Shown here piece by piece: positions 28,317-35,666 of a DNA stretch of 42,195 nucleotides (position 1 is the first letter of the stretch; each line of letters opens with the position of its first letter). Origin of the DNA: Flavobacteriaceae bacterium (lineage in GTDB: Bacteria > Bacteroidota > Bacteroidia > Flavobacteriales > Flavobacteriaceae); assembly GCA_947453195.1 (NCBI GenBank), contig CANGFO010000018.1, forward strand, positions 1 to 42,195. The letters run 5' to 3'. A program made the translations under genes and the position numbers. The notes beneath the pieces are model-generated. The model was not told the origin of the DNA. It searched no databases and saw only the letters and a list, made by a program, of their open reading frames with translations.

Positions 28317-28643
28317 TTATTTCAGCTTTGCATTATTTTGATGGCGGTCGTGATCGCGATTGGTTTTTAAGTCTAATTTTTTGTCAAATGCCGCTTGCAA
28401 GTCGATGCCCGTTTGATTTGCAAGACAAAGCACCACAAAAACCACATCGGCCAATTCTTCGCCTAAATCTTTATTTTTATCTGATTCTTTTTCCGATTGT
28501 TCGCCGTAACGTCTGGCAATAATTCGTGCCACTTCACCTACTTCTTCCGTTAGCTGCGCCATATTGGTTAACTCATTAAAATAACGAACACCATGGTTCT
28601 TAATCCAATTATCTACTTCGAGTTGGGCGTTTTTGATATCCAT
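28317..28643 (-). CDS. MazG-like nucleotide pyrophosphohydrolase
   Basis: A 108-aa all-alpha NTP pyrophosphohydrolase of the MazG/RS21-C6-like superfamily. The metal-binding pattern is visible as QLTEEVGEVARII followed by LGEELADVVFVVLCLAN, the expected ExxE...ExxD arrangement. It probably hydrolyses a nucleoside triphosphate to the monophosphate in the cytosol; the substrate cannot be told. It sits 2 nt from dtd and 2 nt from aroA in a tight unit. Confidence 0.88.
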   Translation of the reverse strand: MDIKNAQLEVDNWIKNHGVRYFNELTNMAQLTEEVGEVARIIARRYGEQSEKESDKNKDLGEELADVVFVVLCLANQTGIDLQAAFDKKLDLKTNRDHDRHQNNAKLK

Positions 28644-28645
28644 AT

Positions 28646-29098
28646 TTATTCTTTATTTTTTGTATCGATTACTATTGTCACCGGGCCGTCATTAAGCAAG
28701 GCCACTTTCATGTCGGCACCAAATTTTCCAGTTGGTACTTTTTTACCAATTTCAAATTCCATTTGAGCAATGAAATTCTCATAAACCGGAATTGCAATTT
28801 CGGGCTTTGCTGCTTTTATATACGAAGGACGGTTGCCTTTTTTTGTTGATGCGTGTAGGGTAAACTGACTCACAATTAATACTTCGCCAGCACAATCTTT
28901 TACAGACAGATTCATCACCTGGTTTTCATCTTCAAATATGCGCAGGTTGGCAATTTTTGAAACCAACCACTGAATATCATCTTGATTATCGGTTTCTTCA
29001 ATTCCTACAAAAACAAGCAATCCTTTTTGTATTTCAGCTACAACATTGTTTTCTATAGTTACCGATGCGTGGGTTACTCTTTGGATTACTGCTTTCAA
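28646..29098 (-). CDS. dtd: D-aminoacyl-tRNA deacylase
   Basis: Hydrolyses D-aminoacyl-tRNAs and clears Gly-tRNA(Ala), a proofreading enzyme. Family motifs SQFTL (77-81) and NDGPVT (136-141) are intact, and length 150 aa is standard. The start is TTG (29096-29098), giving the conserved MKAVIQRVTHASV. An in-frame TAA lies five codons upstream with no ATG between, so TTG is the only plausible start. A heptamer array lies immediately upstream. It heads the dtd-mazG-aroA unit. Confidence 0.95.
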   Translation of the reverse strand: MKAVIQRVTHASVTIENNVVAEIQKGLLVFVGIEETDNQDDIQWLVSKIANLRIFEDENQVMNLSVKDCAGEVLIVSQFTLHASTKKGNRPSYIKAAKPEIAIPVYENFIAQMEFEIGKKVPTGKFGADMKVALLNDGPVTIVIDTKNKE

Positions 29099-29104
29099 AT
29101 CAAT

Positions 29105-29132
29105 TGTGAATTATAAATTATGAATTGTAAAT
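29105..29132. repeat. 7-nt period array, left of the broken four-helix gene
   Basis: TGTGAAT, TATAAAT, TATGAAT, TGTAAAT run in register between the dtd start and the pseudogene end. An inverted relative lies at 29507-29527 on the other side of the pseudogene. Confidence 0.7.
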
Positions 29133-29148
29133 TAATTTAATTACAAAA

Positions 29149-29508
29149 TTATCTTTTTAAGTTATTCTTTGCTATAATAATTATAGAAGCTAAAATTTTA
29201 TTAATCTCTACAATATCTGAGTTTAAAGAATGGAATTGAGATTCGCTTATATATTCAGATTGAAATAACAATTCTAACCAATAACTACTTTCGTTAGCCT
29301 CTTTCTGAGCAATAGCAAGTTTATGTATAAAATCAAGTTTACTCTCTGCATGTTAAGATTCGCTAACCAATGCGCCTACTGAAGTGCCACTTCGTAACAA
29401 TTGCTTGCTCAATACAAATTCCTTTTTCTCGGAACTTAAAAATTGATACAATTTCACAATTCGTAATGCAAAACTAAATGATTTTAACTTAATTATATTG
29501 TCTGCCAT
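29149..29508 (-). pseudogene. Four-helix-bundle (23S rRNA intervening-sequence-type) protein, interrupted by a stop
   Basis: Read from ATG 29508 the frame encodes 119 codons with one internal TAA at 29353-29355 (codon 52). The rest stays in frame: MADNIIKLKSFSFALRIVKL before the stop, then HAESKLDFIHKLAIAQKEA and YWLELLFQSEY after it. These blocks and the length match the four-helix-bundle family named after proteins in 23S rRNA intervening sequences; its cellular role is unknown. A single C-to-T change of CAA to TAA would explain the break. Read-through or a sequencing error is possible. It is flanked by inverted heptamer arrays. Confidence 0.85.
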
Positions 29509-29527
29509 AATTCATAATTTACAATTA
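29507..29527. repeat. 7-nt period array, right of the broken four-helix gene
   Basis: ATAATTC, ATAATTT, ACAATTA. On the minus strand this reads like the plus-strand array at 29105-29132. It overlaps both the pseudogene start codon and the rsgA stop codon (29525-29527). Confidence 0.65.
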
Positions 29528-30502
29528 CTCTCTCGTCTTATCGCTAGCAATTCGATCGTCTTTATAGATATCAGTGCGGTAGTGCTCGTCATCACCTTCT
29601 AAAATTTTCAAATAGCTATTGTAACGTGTCCAAGAAATTTTATCTTCTTCCAATGCTTTTTTAATGGCACAATGGGGTTCTTCTTTATGTAGGCAATTAT
29701 TGAATTTGCATTGGTCTTTTAATTTGAAAAACTCAGGAAAATACCCACTAATTTCTTCTTTTTCCATATCTACAATCCCGAAGCCTTTTATTCCTGGAGT
29801 GTCAATTATTTTTGCATCAAATGATAAATCATACATTTCAGCGAAAGTAGTTGTATGTTGACCTTGCTTACTTTGTTCTGAAATTGTTTTTGTTTTTAAT
29901 AACAAACTTGGTTCTAATGCATTTACCAAAGTTGATTTTCCAACACCAGAATGTCCCGAAAACATGGTGATTTTACCCACCATAAGTTCTTTCAATTTGT
30001 CAACACCTTTGTTTTCAGTCGAGGAAACTCGTAAACATTGGTAGCCAATTTGCTCATATACATGTTGCATGTAAAGCTGCTCTTCTAGGGTTTCATCTGT
30101 TAAGGTATCTATTTTATTAAAAACCAAAATGGTGGTAATTCCATAGGCTTCGGCAGTTACTAAAAATCGATCTATAAAACTAAAGGTAGTTGGTGGATTA
30201 TCAATGGTGATGAGCAAGAAAACATAATCCAAATTAGATGCAATAATATGCATTTGGTGCGACAAGTTCACTGATTTTCGAACAATGTAATTTTTCCTGT
30301 CGTGTATATTATGAATAGTTCCTGTAGTTACATCTGAAGTTTCGTCTAATTCAAAATCTACAATATCGCCAACCGCAATTGGGTTGGTACTTTTAATGCC
30401 CTTTACCCGAAATTTACCTTTGATACGACATTCTACAAAAGTGCCTTCCTCCGATTTTACGGTGTACCAACTTCCAGTAGATTTATAAACAAGTCCGGTC
30501 AT
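29525..30502 (-). CDS. rsgA: Ribosome small subunit GTPase RsgA
   Basis: Circularly permuted GTPase acting late in 30S subunit maturation. An N-terminal OB fold (about 1-70, with GDIVDF) is followed by G4 NKID (129-132), G1 GHSGVGKST (183-191), G3 DTPG (234-237), then a zinc finger with Cys265, Cys270, His272 and Cys278. The frame is open to 30559, but ATG 30502 (MTGLVYKSTGSWY, 325 aa) or 30508 is preferred. The upstream residues look unconserved, and a TATTTTTG box at 30542-30549 would place the RNA start downstream of 30559. Confidence 0.94.
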   Translation of the reverse strand: MTGLVYKSTGSWYTVKSEEGTFVECRIKGKFRVKGIKSTNPIAVGDIVDFELDETSDVTTGTIHNIHDRKNYIVRKSVNLSHQMHIIASNLDYVFLLITIDNPPTTFSFIDRFLVTAEAYGITTILVFNKIDTLTDETLEEQLYMQHVYEQIGYQCLRVSSTENKGVDKLKELMVGKITMFSGHSGVGKSTLVNALEPSLLLKTKTISEQSKQGQHTTTFAEMYDLSFDAKIIDTPGIKGFGIVDMEKEEISGYFPEFFKLKDQCKFNNCLHKEEPHCAIKKALEEDKISWTRYNSYLKILEGDDEHYRTDIYKDDRIASDKTRE

Positions 30503-30541
30503 AGACATTAACGATTGTAGATTAACGAATTTAGATTTATG

Positions 30542-30549
30542 CAAAAATA
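30542..30549 (-). promoter_or_regulatory. Candidate -7 box of rsgA
   Basis: TATTTTTG fits TAnnTTTG. The best upstream TTG is 14 nt away, a little short of the usual 17-23. It lies 40 nt upstream of ATG 30502. Confidence 0.45.
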
Positions 30550-30592
30550 AGCAATTCAAAAATCAAATATCGTTAATCGACATTCAAAAATC

Positions 30593-31675
30593 TTATGAAT
30601 TAAATATCTTCTCTTGGTGGGTAATGCTTTCTTGGTGAATGGCTTTAAAAAACTGAACGATAAATTCCTCACTCAAGCCTTTCTGACTTCCATCGGAAAT
30701 CATTTTTTCTAAAACTTCATTCCATCTTTTATTTTGCAAAACGGCCACATTTTTTTCTTTTTTAAGTGCACCAATACTTTCGGCAACTTTCATTCTTTTT
30801 CCTATTACATCCAATAATTTTGAATCAAATTCATCGATTTGTAAACGTAATTTTAATAACTTTTGTTGGTAATCATCAGCATCATCTGTTTCTTTTCGAA
30901 TAATTAAATTCGAAATTATCTCTTTTAACCGCGCTGGGGTTACTTGCTGAGCCGCATCGCTCCAAGCATTGTCAGGGTCGATATGGGTTTCAATAATCAT
31001 CCCATCATAATTTAAATCGAGTGCTTCTTGGGTAACCTGAAAAATCATATCGCGTTTTCCAGTTATATGCGAAGGATCAATAATTATTGGTAAATCAGGA
31101 TATTTATGTTGTATGTCAATGGCAATTTGCCATTCAGGGTTGTTTCTATATTTGGTTTTTTCATAAGTTGAAAAACCACGATGTATAATTCCTAGTTTTT
31201 TAATTCCGGCATTTTGTAATCGTTCCACACCACCAATCCAAAGAGACAAATCGGGATTTACCGGATTTTTAACCAATACGATTTTATCTGTATTTTGCAA
31301 AGCATCGGCTATTTCTTGCACTGCAAAGGGATTTACAGTGGTTCGAGCGCCAATCCAAAGCACATCAATATCATGCTCTAGAGCCAGTTTTACATGGTTT
31401 GCATTTGCAACTTCTACCGCCATAAGCAATCCGGTTTCGGCTTTTGCCTTTTGCAACCACTTTAGTCCAATTTCACCAACACCTTCAAATCCACCTGGGC
31501 GTGTTCTTGGTTTCCATATTCCTGCACGAAAAATAGATGCTTTAGAATCTTTCAATTCATGAGCTATTTTCAAAACTTGCTCTTCTGTTTCAGCGCTACA
31601 GGGCCCCGCTATAATTAGAGGGTGAGAAAAATTAAGTTCGTTTAACCAGGTCTTACTTACTTTACTGTTATCCAT
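30593..31675 (-). CDS. Bifunctional DAHP synthase / chorismate mutase
   Basis: A 360-aa fusion. The N-terminal KDO8P-synthase-type (AroA-beta) DAHP synthase covers about 1-260, with AGPCSAE at 23-29, GIWKPRTRPGGFEG, VKNPVNPDLSLWIG and IIDPSHITGKRD. It condenses PEP and erythrose-4-phosphate. The C-terminal AroQ-type chorismate mutase helix bundle (about 265-360) has LRLQIDEFDSKLLDVIGKRM and IGALKKEKNV, and in such fusions often mediates feedback control. ATG 31675 was chosen over 31723 because the -7 box at 31721-31728 overlaps the longer start. Confidence 0.95.
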   Translation of the reverse strand: MDNSKVSKTWLNELNFSHPLIIAGPCSAETEEQVLKIAHELKDSKASIFRAGIWKPRTRPGGFEGVGEIGLKWLQKAKAETGLLMAVEVANANHVKLALEHDIDVLWIGARTTVNPFAVQEIADALQNTDKIVLVKNPVNPDLSLWIGGVERLQNAGIKKLGIIHRGFSTYEKTKYRNNPEWQIAIDIQHKYPDLPIIIDPSHITGKRDMIFQVTQEALDLNYDGMIIETHIDPDNAWSDAAQQVTPARLKEIISNLIIRKETDDADDYQQKLLKLRLQIDEFDSKLLDVIGKRMKVAESIGALKKEKNVAVLQNKRWNEVLEKMISDGSQKGLSEEFIVQFFKAIHQESITHQEKIFNS

Positions 31676-31720
31676 TTTGGTTGTTGCTCTAATCCAAATA
31701 CAAATTGGATTGATTTGTGA

Positions 31721-31728
31721 CAAAATTA
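31721..31728 (-). promoter_or_regulatory. Candidate -7 box of the DAHP synthase gene
   Basis: TAATTTTG on the minus strand fits TAnnTTTG, 45 nt upstream of ATG 31675. A -33 TTG at canonical spacing was not found. Confidence 0.45.
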
Positions 31729-31852
31729 CTAAACCAATAGCAACTTACATAGAAACAAATACCAAAACTGCGTTAATAATTTTAAATTTATCATAAAACT
31801 GCATTTTATTCGTTATCTGTTTCAATGGTTTTAGTTTTCCTTTATTAATTAT

Positions 31853-31860
31853 TACATTTG
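31853..31860 (+). promoter_or_regulatory. Candidate -7 box of gldA
   Basis: TACATTTG fits TAnnTTTG and lies 16 nt upstream of the gldA ATG, implying a very short leader. No clear -33 TTG. Confidence 0.45.
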
Positions 31861-31876
31861 CTTCAAATAACAAGTC

Positions 31877-32776
31877 ATGTCAATAGAAGTTCAAAATATC
31901 TCTAAAAGTTATGGTGCTCAAAAAGCATTAGACAACGTTACATTTTCAGTAAAAAAAGGGGAAATTGTTGGTTTTCTAGGTCCAAATGGTGCCGGAAAAT
32001 CTACCCTAATGAAAATACTAACGACTTCTATTAATGCCGATGAAGGAACTGCTTTAGTCAATGGAAATGAGGTAACCCTTAATCCAAAAGCAGTGCAACT
32101 TTCGGTTGGGTATTTGGCAGAACACAATCCGTTGTATTTGGATTTGTATGTAAGAGAATATTTGGCTTTTAATGCCGATGTGTATAAAGTGTCAAAATCT
32201 AGAATTGAGGAGGTAATTCAATTGACTGGATTAACTTCAGAGAGCCATAAAAAAATAGGTGAATTATCTAAAGGGTACCGACAACGAGTTGGGTTGGCAA
32301 CGGCACTTTTACACAATCCCGATGTTTTGATTTTGGATGAACCTACCACCGGATTGGATCCAAACCAATTGGTTGAAATTCGAAATGTGATAAAAAATGT
32401 AGGCAAAAATAAAACAGTTTTTCTTTCTACCCACATCATGCAAGAAGTGGAAGCCATTTGCGACAGAGTGATCATCATCAATAACGGCAAAATAGTTACC
32501 GATAAAAAACTTGACAAACTGGTTTCTGAAATTCAGGAACAAGTAATTGAAGTGGAATTCGACAAAGTAGTTGAGGATGCCTTATTTTCAAAATTATCGG
32601 AATTAAAATCCTATAAAAATTCGCACGAAAATGTTTGGGAATTGACTTTTGAAACCGAGAACGATTGCCGTTCTTCGGTATTTGATTTTGCTCAAGATAA
32701 CGGATTAAAAACGTTACAACTGAATTTGAAAAGCAAAAACTTAGAAGCTATTTTTAGAGAAAAAACAGCAAAATAA
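31877..32776 (+). CDS. gldA: Gliding motility ABC transporter ATP-binding protein GldA
   Basis: A 299-aa ABC ATPase, cytoplasmic face of the inner membrane. Walker A GPNGAGKS is at 35-42, signature LSKGYRQR at 130-137, Walker B LILDEP at 151-156, and the switch His in LSTHIMQEVEAICD. A C-terminal extension (about 215-299) is typical of this subfamily. In Flavobacterium GldA pairs with the membrane proteins GldF and GldG, which are not adjacent here. It is the first of three plus-strand genes. Confidence 0.92.
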   Translation: MSIEVQNISKSYGAQKALDNVTFSVKKGEIVGFLGPNGAGKSTLMKILTTSINADEGTALVNGNEVTLNPKAVQLSVGYLAEHNPLYLDLYVREYLAFNADVYKVSKSRIEEVIQLTGLTSESHKKIGELSKGYRQRVGLATALLHNPDVLILDEPTTGLDPNQLVEIRNVIKNVGKNKTVFLSTHIMQEVEAICDRVIIINNGKIVTDKKLDKLVSEIQEQVIEVEFDKVVEDALFSKLSELKSYKNSHENVWELTFETENDCRSSVFDFAQDNGLKTLQLNLKSKNLEAIFREKTAK

Positions 32777-32794
32777 AAGTGCTAAAATTTTAAA

Positions 32795-33883
32795 ATGGGA
32801 AAGTTTTACTCAATGTTTCTTTTATTGTCGCTAGCTGTTTTTGGACAAGAAAACAAAGATACCAATGCTATTGAAGTTTCCCTATTTCACGGAAATGTAA
32901 TTCCGCATACCAGCGATTTATACCATTTACAAGGTCATCCCGACGGATTGTTTGTTAGCCTTATCAAACAAACACACGGAAAAGATGAATGGCAAACAGC
33001 TTATAATTTTCCTGATTATGGTGTCTATTTCCAATATCAAAACTACAACAATAATTTTCTTGGAAAGTGTTATGCAGTTGGAGCTTTATATAATTTTTAT
33101 TTTTTTAAGAGACACTTAGAATTAAAAGTTTCGCAAGGAATAGGATATGCAACAAACCCCTACGACAAAGTAGAAAATAATAAAAACAAAGCTTTTGGAT
33201 CTTCATTAATGTCGAATACCAACTTCGGTTTACTTTACAAAAAAGAACATTTAATTGATAATCTAGGAATTCAAGCAGGTGTTTTATTTACTCATTTTTC
33301 AAACGGCCGAACCAAAACTCCAAATAGTGGCATCAATACTTTTTTGGTTAGTCTCGGATTGAATTATGATTTTACAAATAAGGAAAAAAGAAGTATAGAC
33401 ACAACGTTCGTTAAGAAAAACTACAGCGAACCCATAAAATATAATTTCATCTTACGAAGTGGTTATAACGAAAGTGCCATAATAGGCAGCGGACAATATC
33501 CGTTTTATCATGCTTCCTTTTTTGTAGACAAACGTTTTAACAGAAAGAGTGCATTGCAATTCGGAACCGAGTTATTCCTTACTAATTCCATTAAGGATTA
33601 CATTAAATACATGTCAAATGCCTATCCAGAATTGAATATTGACCCTAATACTGATTATAAAAGGGTGGGGTTGTTTACTGGATATGAGTTGTTTGTAAAT
33701 AAAATATCTTTAGAAGCACAAGTAGGTTATTACATTTACCGACCATTTAAAGATGATTTAATTGTTTACGACAGAATAGGATTTAAATACCATTTTAACC
33801 CAAAAATATACACAAGTTTTTCTGTAAAAACGCATCTATTTTATGCAGAAGCATTAGAGTTTGGCGTTGGTGTACGATTATAA
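32795..33883 (+). CDS. PagL-like lipid A deacylase family (acyloxyacyl hydrolase) protein
   Basis: A 362-aa probable outer-membrane protein. A signal peptide (about 1-18, ending AVFGQ) precedes a beta-barrel-like body. The block FTHFSNGRTKTPNSGIN (166-181) resembles the PagL active-site strand, with His167 and Ser169 as the candidate catalytic pair. PagL removes the 3-O acyl chain of lipid A. At 362 aa it is about twice the size of Pseudomonas PagL, as in other Bacteroidetes members. Activity is inferred. It starts 18 nt after gldA. Confidence 0.75.
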   Translation: MGKFYSMFLLLSLAVFGQENKDTNAIEVSLFHGNVIPHTSDLYHLQGHPDGLFVSLIKQTHGKDEWQTAYNFPDYGVYFQYQNYNNNFLGKCYAVGALYNFYFFKRHLELKVSQGIGYATNPYDKVENNKNKAFGSSLMSNTNFGLLYKKEHLIDNLGIQAGVLFTHFSNGRTKTPNSGINTFLVSLGLNYDFTNKEKRSIDTTFVKKNYSEPIKYNFILRSGYNESAIIGSGQYPFYHASFFVDKRFNRKSALQFGTELFLTNSIKDYIKYMSNAYPELNIDPNTDYKRVGLFTGYELFVNKISLEAQVGYYIYRPFKDDLIVYDRIGFKYHFNPKIYTSFSVKTHLFYAEALEFGVGVRL

Positions 33884-33885
33884 AT

Positions 33886-34635
33886 ATGAAAAAGATATGC
33901 TACCTATTGAGCTTGCTTTTGGTTTTCATTTCGTGTGAAAAACCCAGTGAATGCATTGAGAGTACCGGCGAAATGGTTACAAAAATCATTCCGGTAAATC
34001 CGTTTACACGAATTAAAGTATACCGTGGAATTGCAGTTCAAATTACACAAGGGTCAGAATACAAAGTAGAAATCAAATCGGGTAGTAATTTAATCGATAA
34101 TATTTCGGTTACCCAAATAGACAACCAATTGATATTAACTGATAACACCACTTGCAATTGGCTTAGAGAATATGGGCAAACTACCATTTACATTACCACA
34201 CCAACTTTGGAAGAAATATATTCAAAAACTGAACGAGACATTAGCTCTAATGGAATTCTTACTTTTCCCGTATTAAAATTATATTCTATTGATAAAAATG
34301 GTGATGGCGAAAATAGCGCCGGAACTGGTGATTTTTATTTTAACATCAATAACAACTTACTGCAAATTGAAAGTAATAATGTGTCCCGATTTTTTATTTC
34401 GGGCACTACTAATTCAGAAATCATTAATTTTTGGGCTGGCGATAGCAGAATAGATTCTTCTAATTTAACCGCGCAAAATATTAGCGTTTTTCACAGAGGA
34501 TCCAACGATATGATTGTAAAACCAATTCAAAGTATCACCGGAAAAATGTTTAGCACCGGAAATATTATTCTAAAAAACAACCCGACAATTGTTGATGTAC
34601 AGCAATTGTATCAAGGGCATGTTATTTACAATTAG
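33886..34635 (+). CDS. GIN-domain (DUF2807) lipoprotein
   Basis: 249 aa. The signal peptide ends in a lipobox, LVFISC, with Cys17 as the lipidation site. The body matches the putative auto-transporter adhesin head GIN domain, a right-handed beta-helix-like fold. It starts with NPFTRIKVYRGIAVQITQGS and has repeated short strands with N and S turns. It is presumed anchored in the outer membrane; the function of the family is unknown. It begins 2 nt after the PagL-like gene and is convergent with metF. Confidence 0.8.
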   Translation: MKKICYLLSLLLVFISCEKPSECIESTGEMVTKIIPVNPFTRIKVYRGIAVQITQGSEYKVEIKSGSNLIDNISVTQIDNQLILTDNTTCNWLREYGQTTIYITTPTLEEIYSKTERDISSNGILTFPVLKLYSIDKNGDGENSAGTGDFYFNINNNLLQIESNNVSRFFISGTTNSEIINFWAGDSRIDSSNLTAQNISVFHRGSNDMIVKPIQSITGKMFSTGNIILKNNPTIVDVQQLYQGHVIYN

Positions 34636-34640
34636 CTTTG

Positions 34641-35597
34641 TTAAAATACCTTTGTTGCAATAGCTTTAATATTTTCTGCTTTCCCCATAGAGTAATAATG
34701 CAATACCGGAATTCCGGCAGCAACCAATTCTTTACTTTGCTGGATACACCACTCAATTCCAATTTGTTTTACCACATCATTATCCTTAGCTTTCACTACT
34801 GCCATGATTAAATCGTCGGGCAATTCAATGCTAAATCGATGCGGAATTAAATTCAGTTGCTTCTTAGTAGAAATAGGTTTTAACCCCGGAATAATCGGAA
34901 TTGTAATTCCTGCAGCTCTACATTTATCAACAAAATCAAAGAATTTTTTATTGTCAAAAAACATTTGGGTAATGATATATTCGGCTCCATTTTTAATTTT
35001 CTCTTTCAAAAAATGGATGTCACTATCTAGACTTGGAGCCTCCATATGTTTTTCGGGATATCCGGCAACTCCAATACAAAAATTAGTTTTTGCCGAATTT
35101 TTCAAATCTTCATCCAAATAAATTCCGTTATTTAAGTTGCTTATTTGCAATACCAAATCGGATGCAAATTCATTTCCTTCCTTTTCAGGTTTGAAATAGG
35201 TTTCATTTTTTAAAGCATCACCACGAAGCGCCACCACATTGTCAATTCCTAGGAAGTCCAAATCAATTAATAAATTTTCGGTGTCTTCTTTCGTAAATCC
35301 ACCACATAAAATATGCGGAATGGCATCTACATTGTATTTATTTTGAATAGCGGCACAAATACCCACCGTACCCGGTCGTTTTTTTACAATTTTCTTTTGT
35401 AATAATCCGTTTGGTAATTCCTTAAATTCATATTCTTCGCGATGGTAAGTTACATCTATAAATGGCGGATTGAATTCCATTAACGGATCAATACTATCAA
35501 AAATTGATTGAATGTTTTGTCCTTTTAAAGGCGGTAAAATTTCAAAAGAAAACAAGGGTTTTCCTTTGGCATTTTCGATGTGTTGCGTTACTTTCAT
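34641..35597 (-). CDS. metF: 5,10-methylenetetrahydrofolate reductase MetF
   Basis: FAD enzyme reducing methylene-THF to methyl-THF, the methyl donor for MetH. TIM-barrel motifs are visible: FEILPPLKG near the start, DVTYHREEYEF, ALRGDA, GVAGYPEKHMEAPS and EYIITQMFFD. Length 318 aa is normal. It lies 69 nt after metH2 on the same strand, separated by a heptamer array and no terminator. It is therefore probably the last gene of the metH operon and under the same SAM-I riboswitch. Confidence 0.96.
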   Translation of the reverse strand: MKVTQHIENAKGKPLFSFEILPPLKGQNIQSIFDSIDPLMEFNPPFIDVTYHREEYEFKELPNGLLQKKIVKKRPGTVGICAAIQNKYNVDAIPHILCGGFTKEDTENLLIDLDFLGIDNVVALRGDALKNETYFKPEKEGNEFASDLVLQISNLNNGIYLDEDLKNSAKTNFCIGVAGYPEKHMEAPSLDSDIHFLKEKIKNGAEYIITQMFFDNKKFFDFVDKCRAAGITIPIIPGLKPISTKKQLNLIPHRFSIELPDDLIMAVVKAKDNDVVKQIGIEWCIQQSKELVAAGIPVLHYYSMGKAENIKAIATKVF

Positions 35598-35604
35598 TTT
35601 TATT

Positions 35605-35639
35605 GTTTAAAGTTTAAGGTTTAAGGTTTAAAGTTGAAT
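35605..35639. repeat. 7-nt period array between metH2 and metF
   Basis: GTTTAAA, GTTTAAG, GTTTAAG, GTTTAAA, GTTGAAT run in exact register. The unit is shared with the array upstream of queA (26899-26933). Confidence 0.85.
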
Positions 35640-35666
35640 GAGTAACTTAAAAACCTTGCCTTTAAT

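Noticed and set aside
30503..30559. 344-aa form of RsgA
   Set aside because: The start at 30559 would lie upstream of the RNA start predicted from the TATTTTTG box, and the extra residues are not RsgA-like.
31676..31723. 376-aa form of DAHP synthase/chorismate mutase
   Set aside because: The start overlaps the candidate -7 box and the extra residues do not fit the family.
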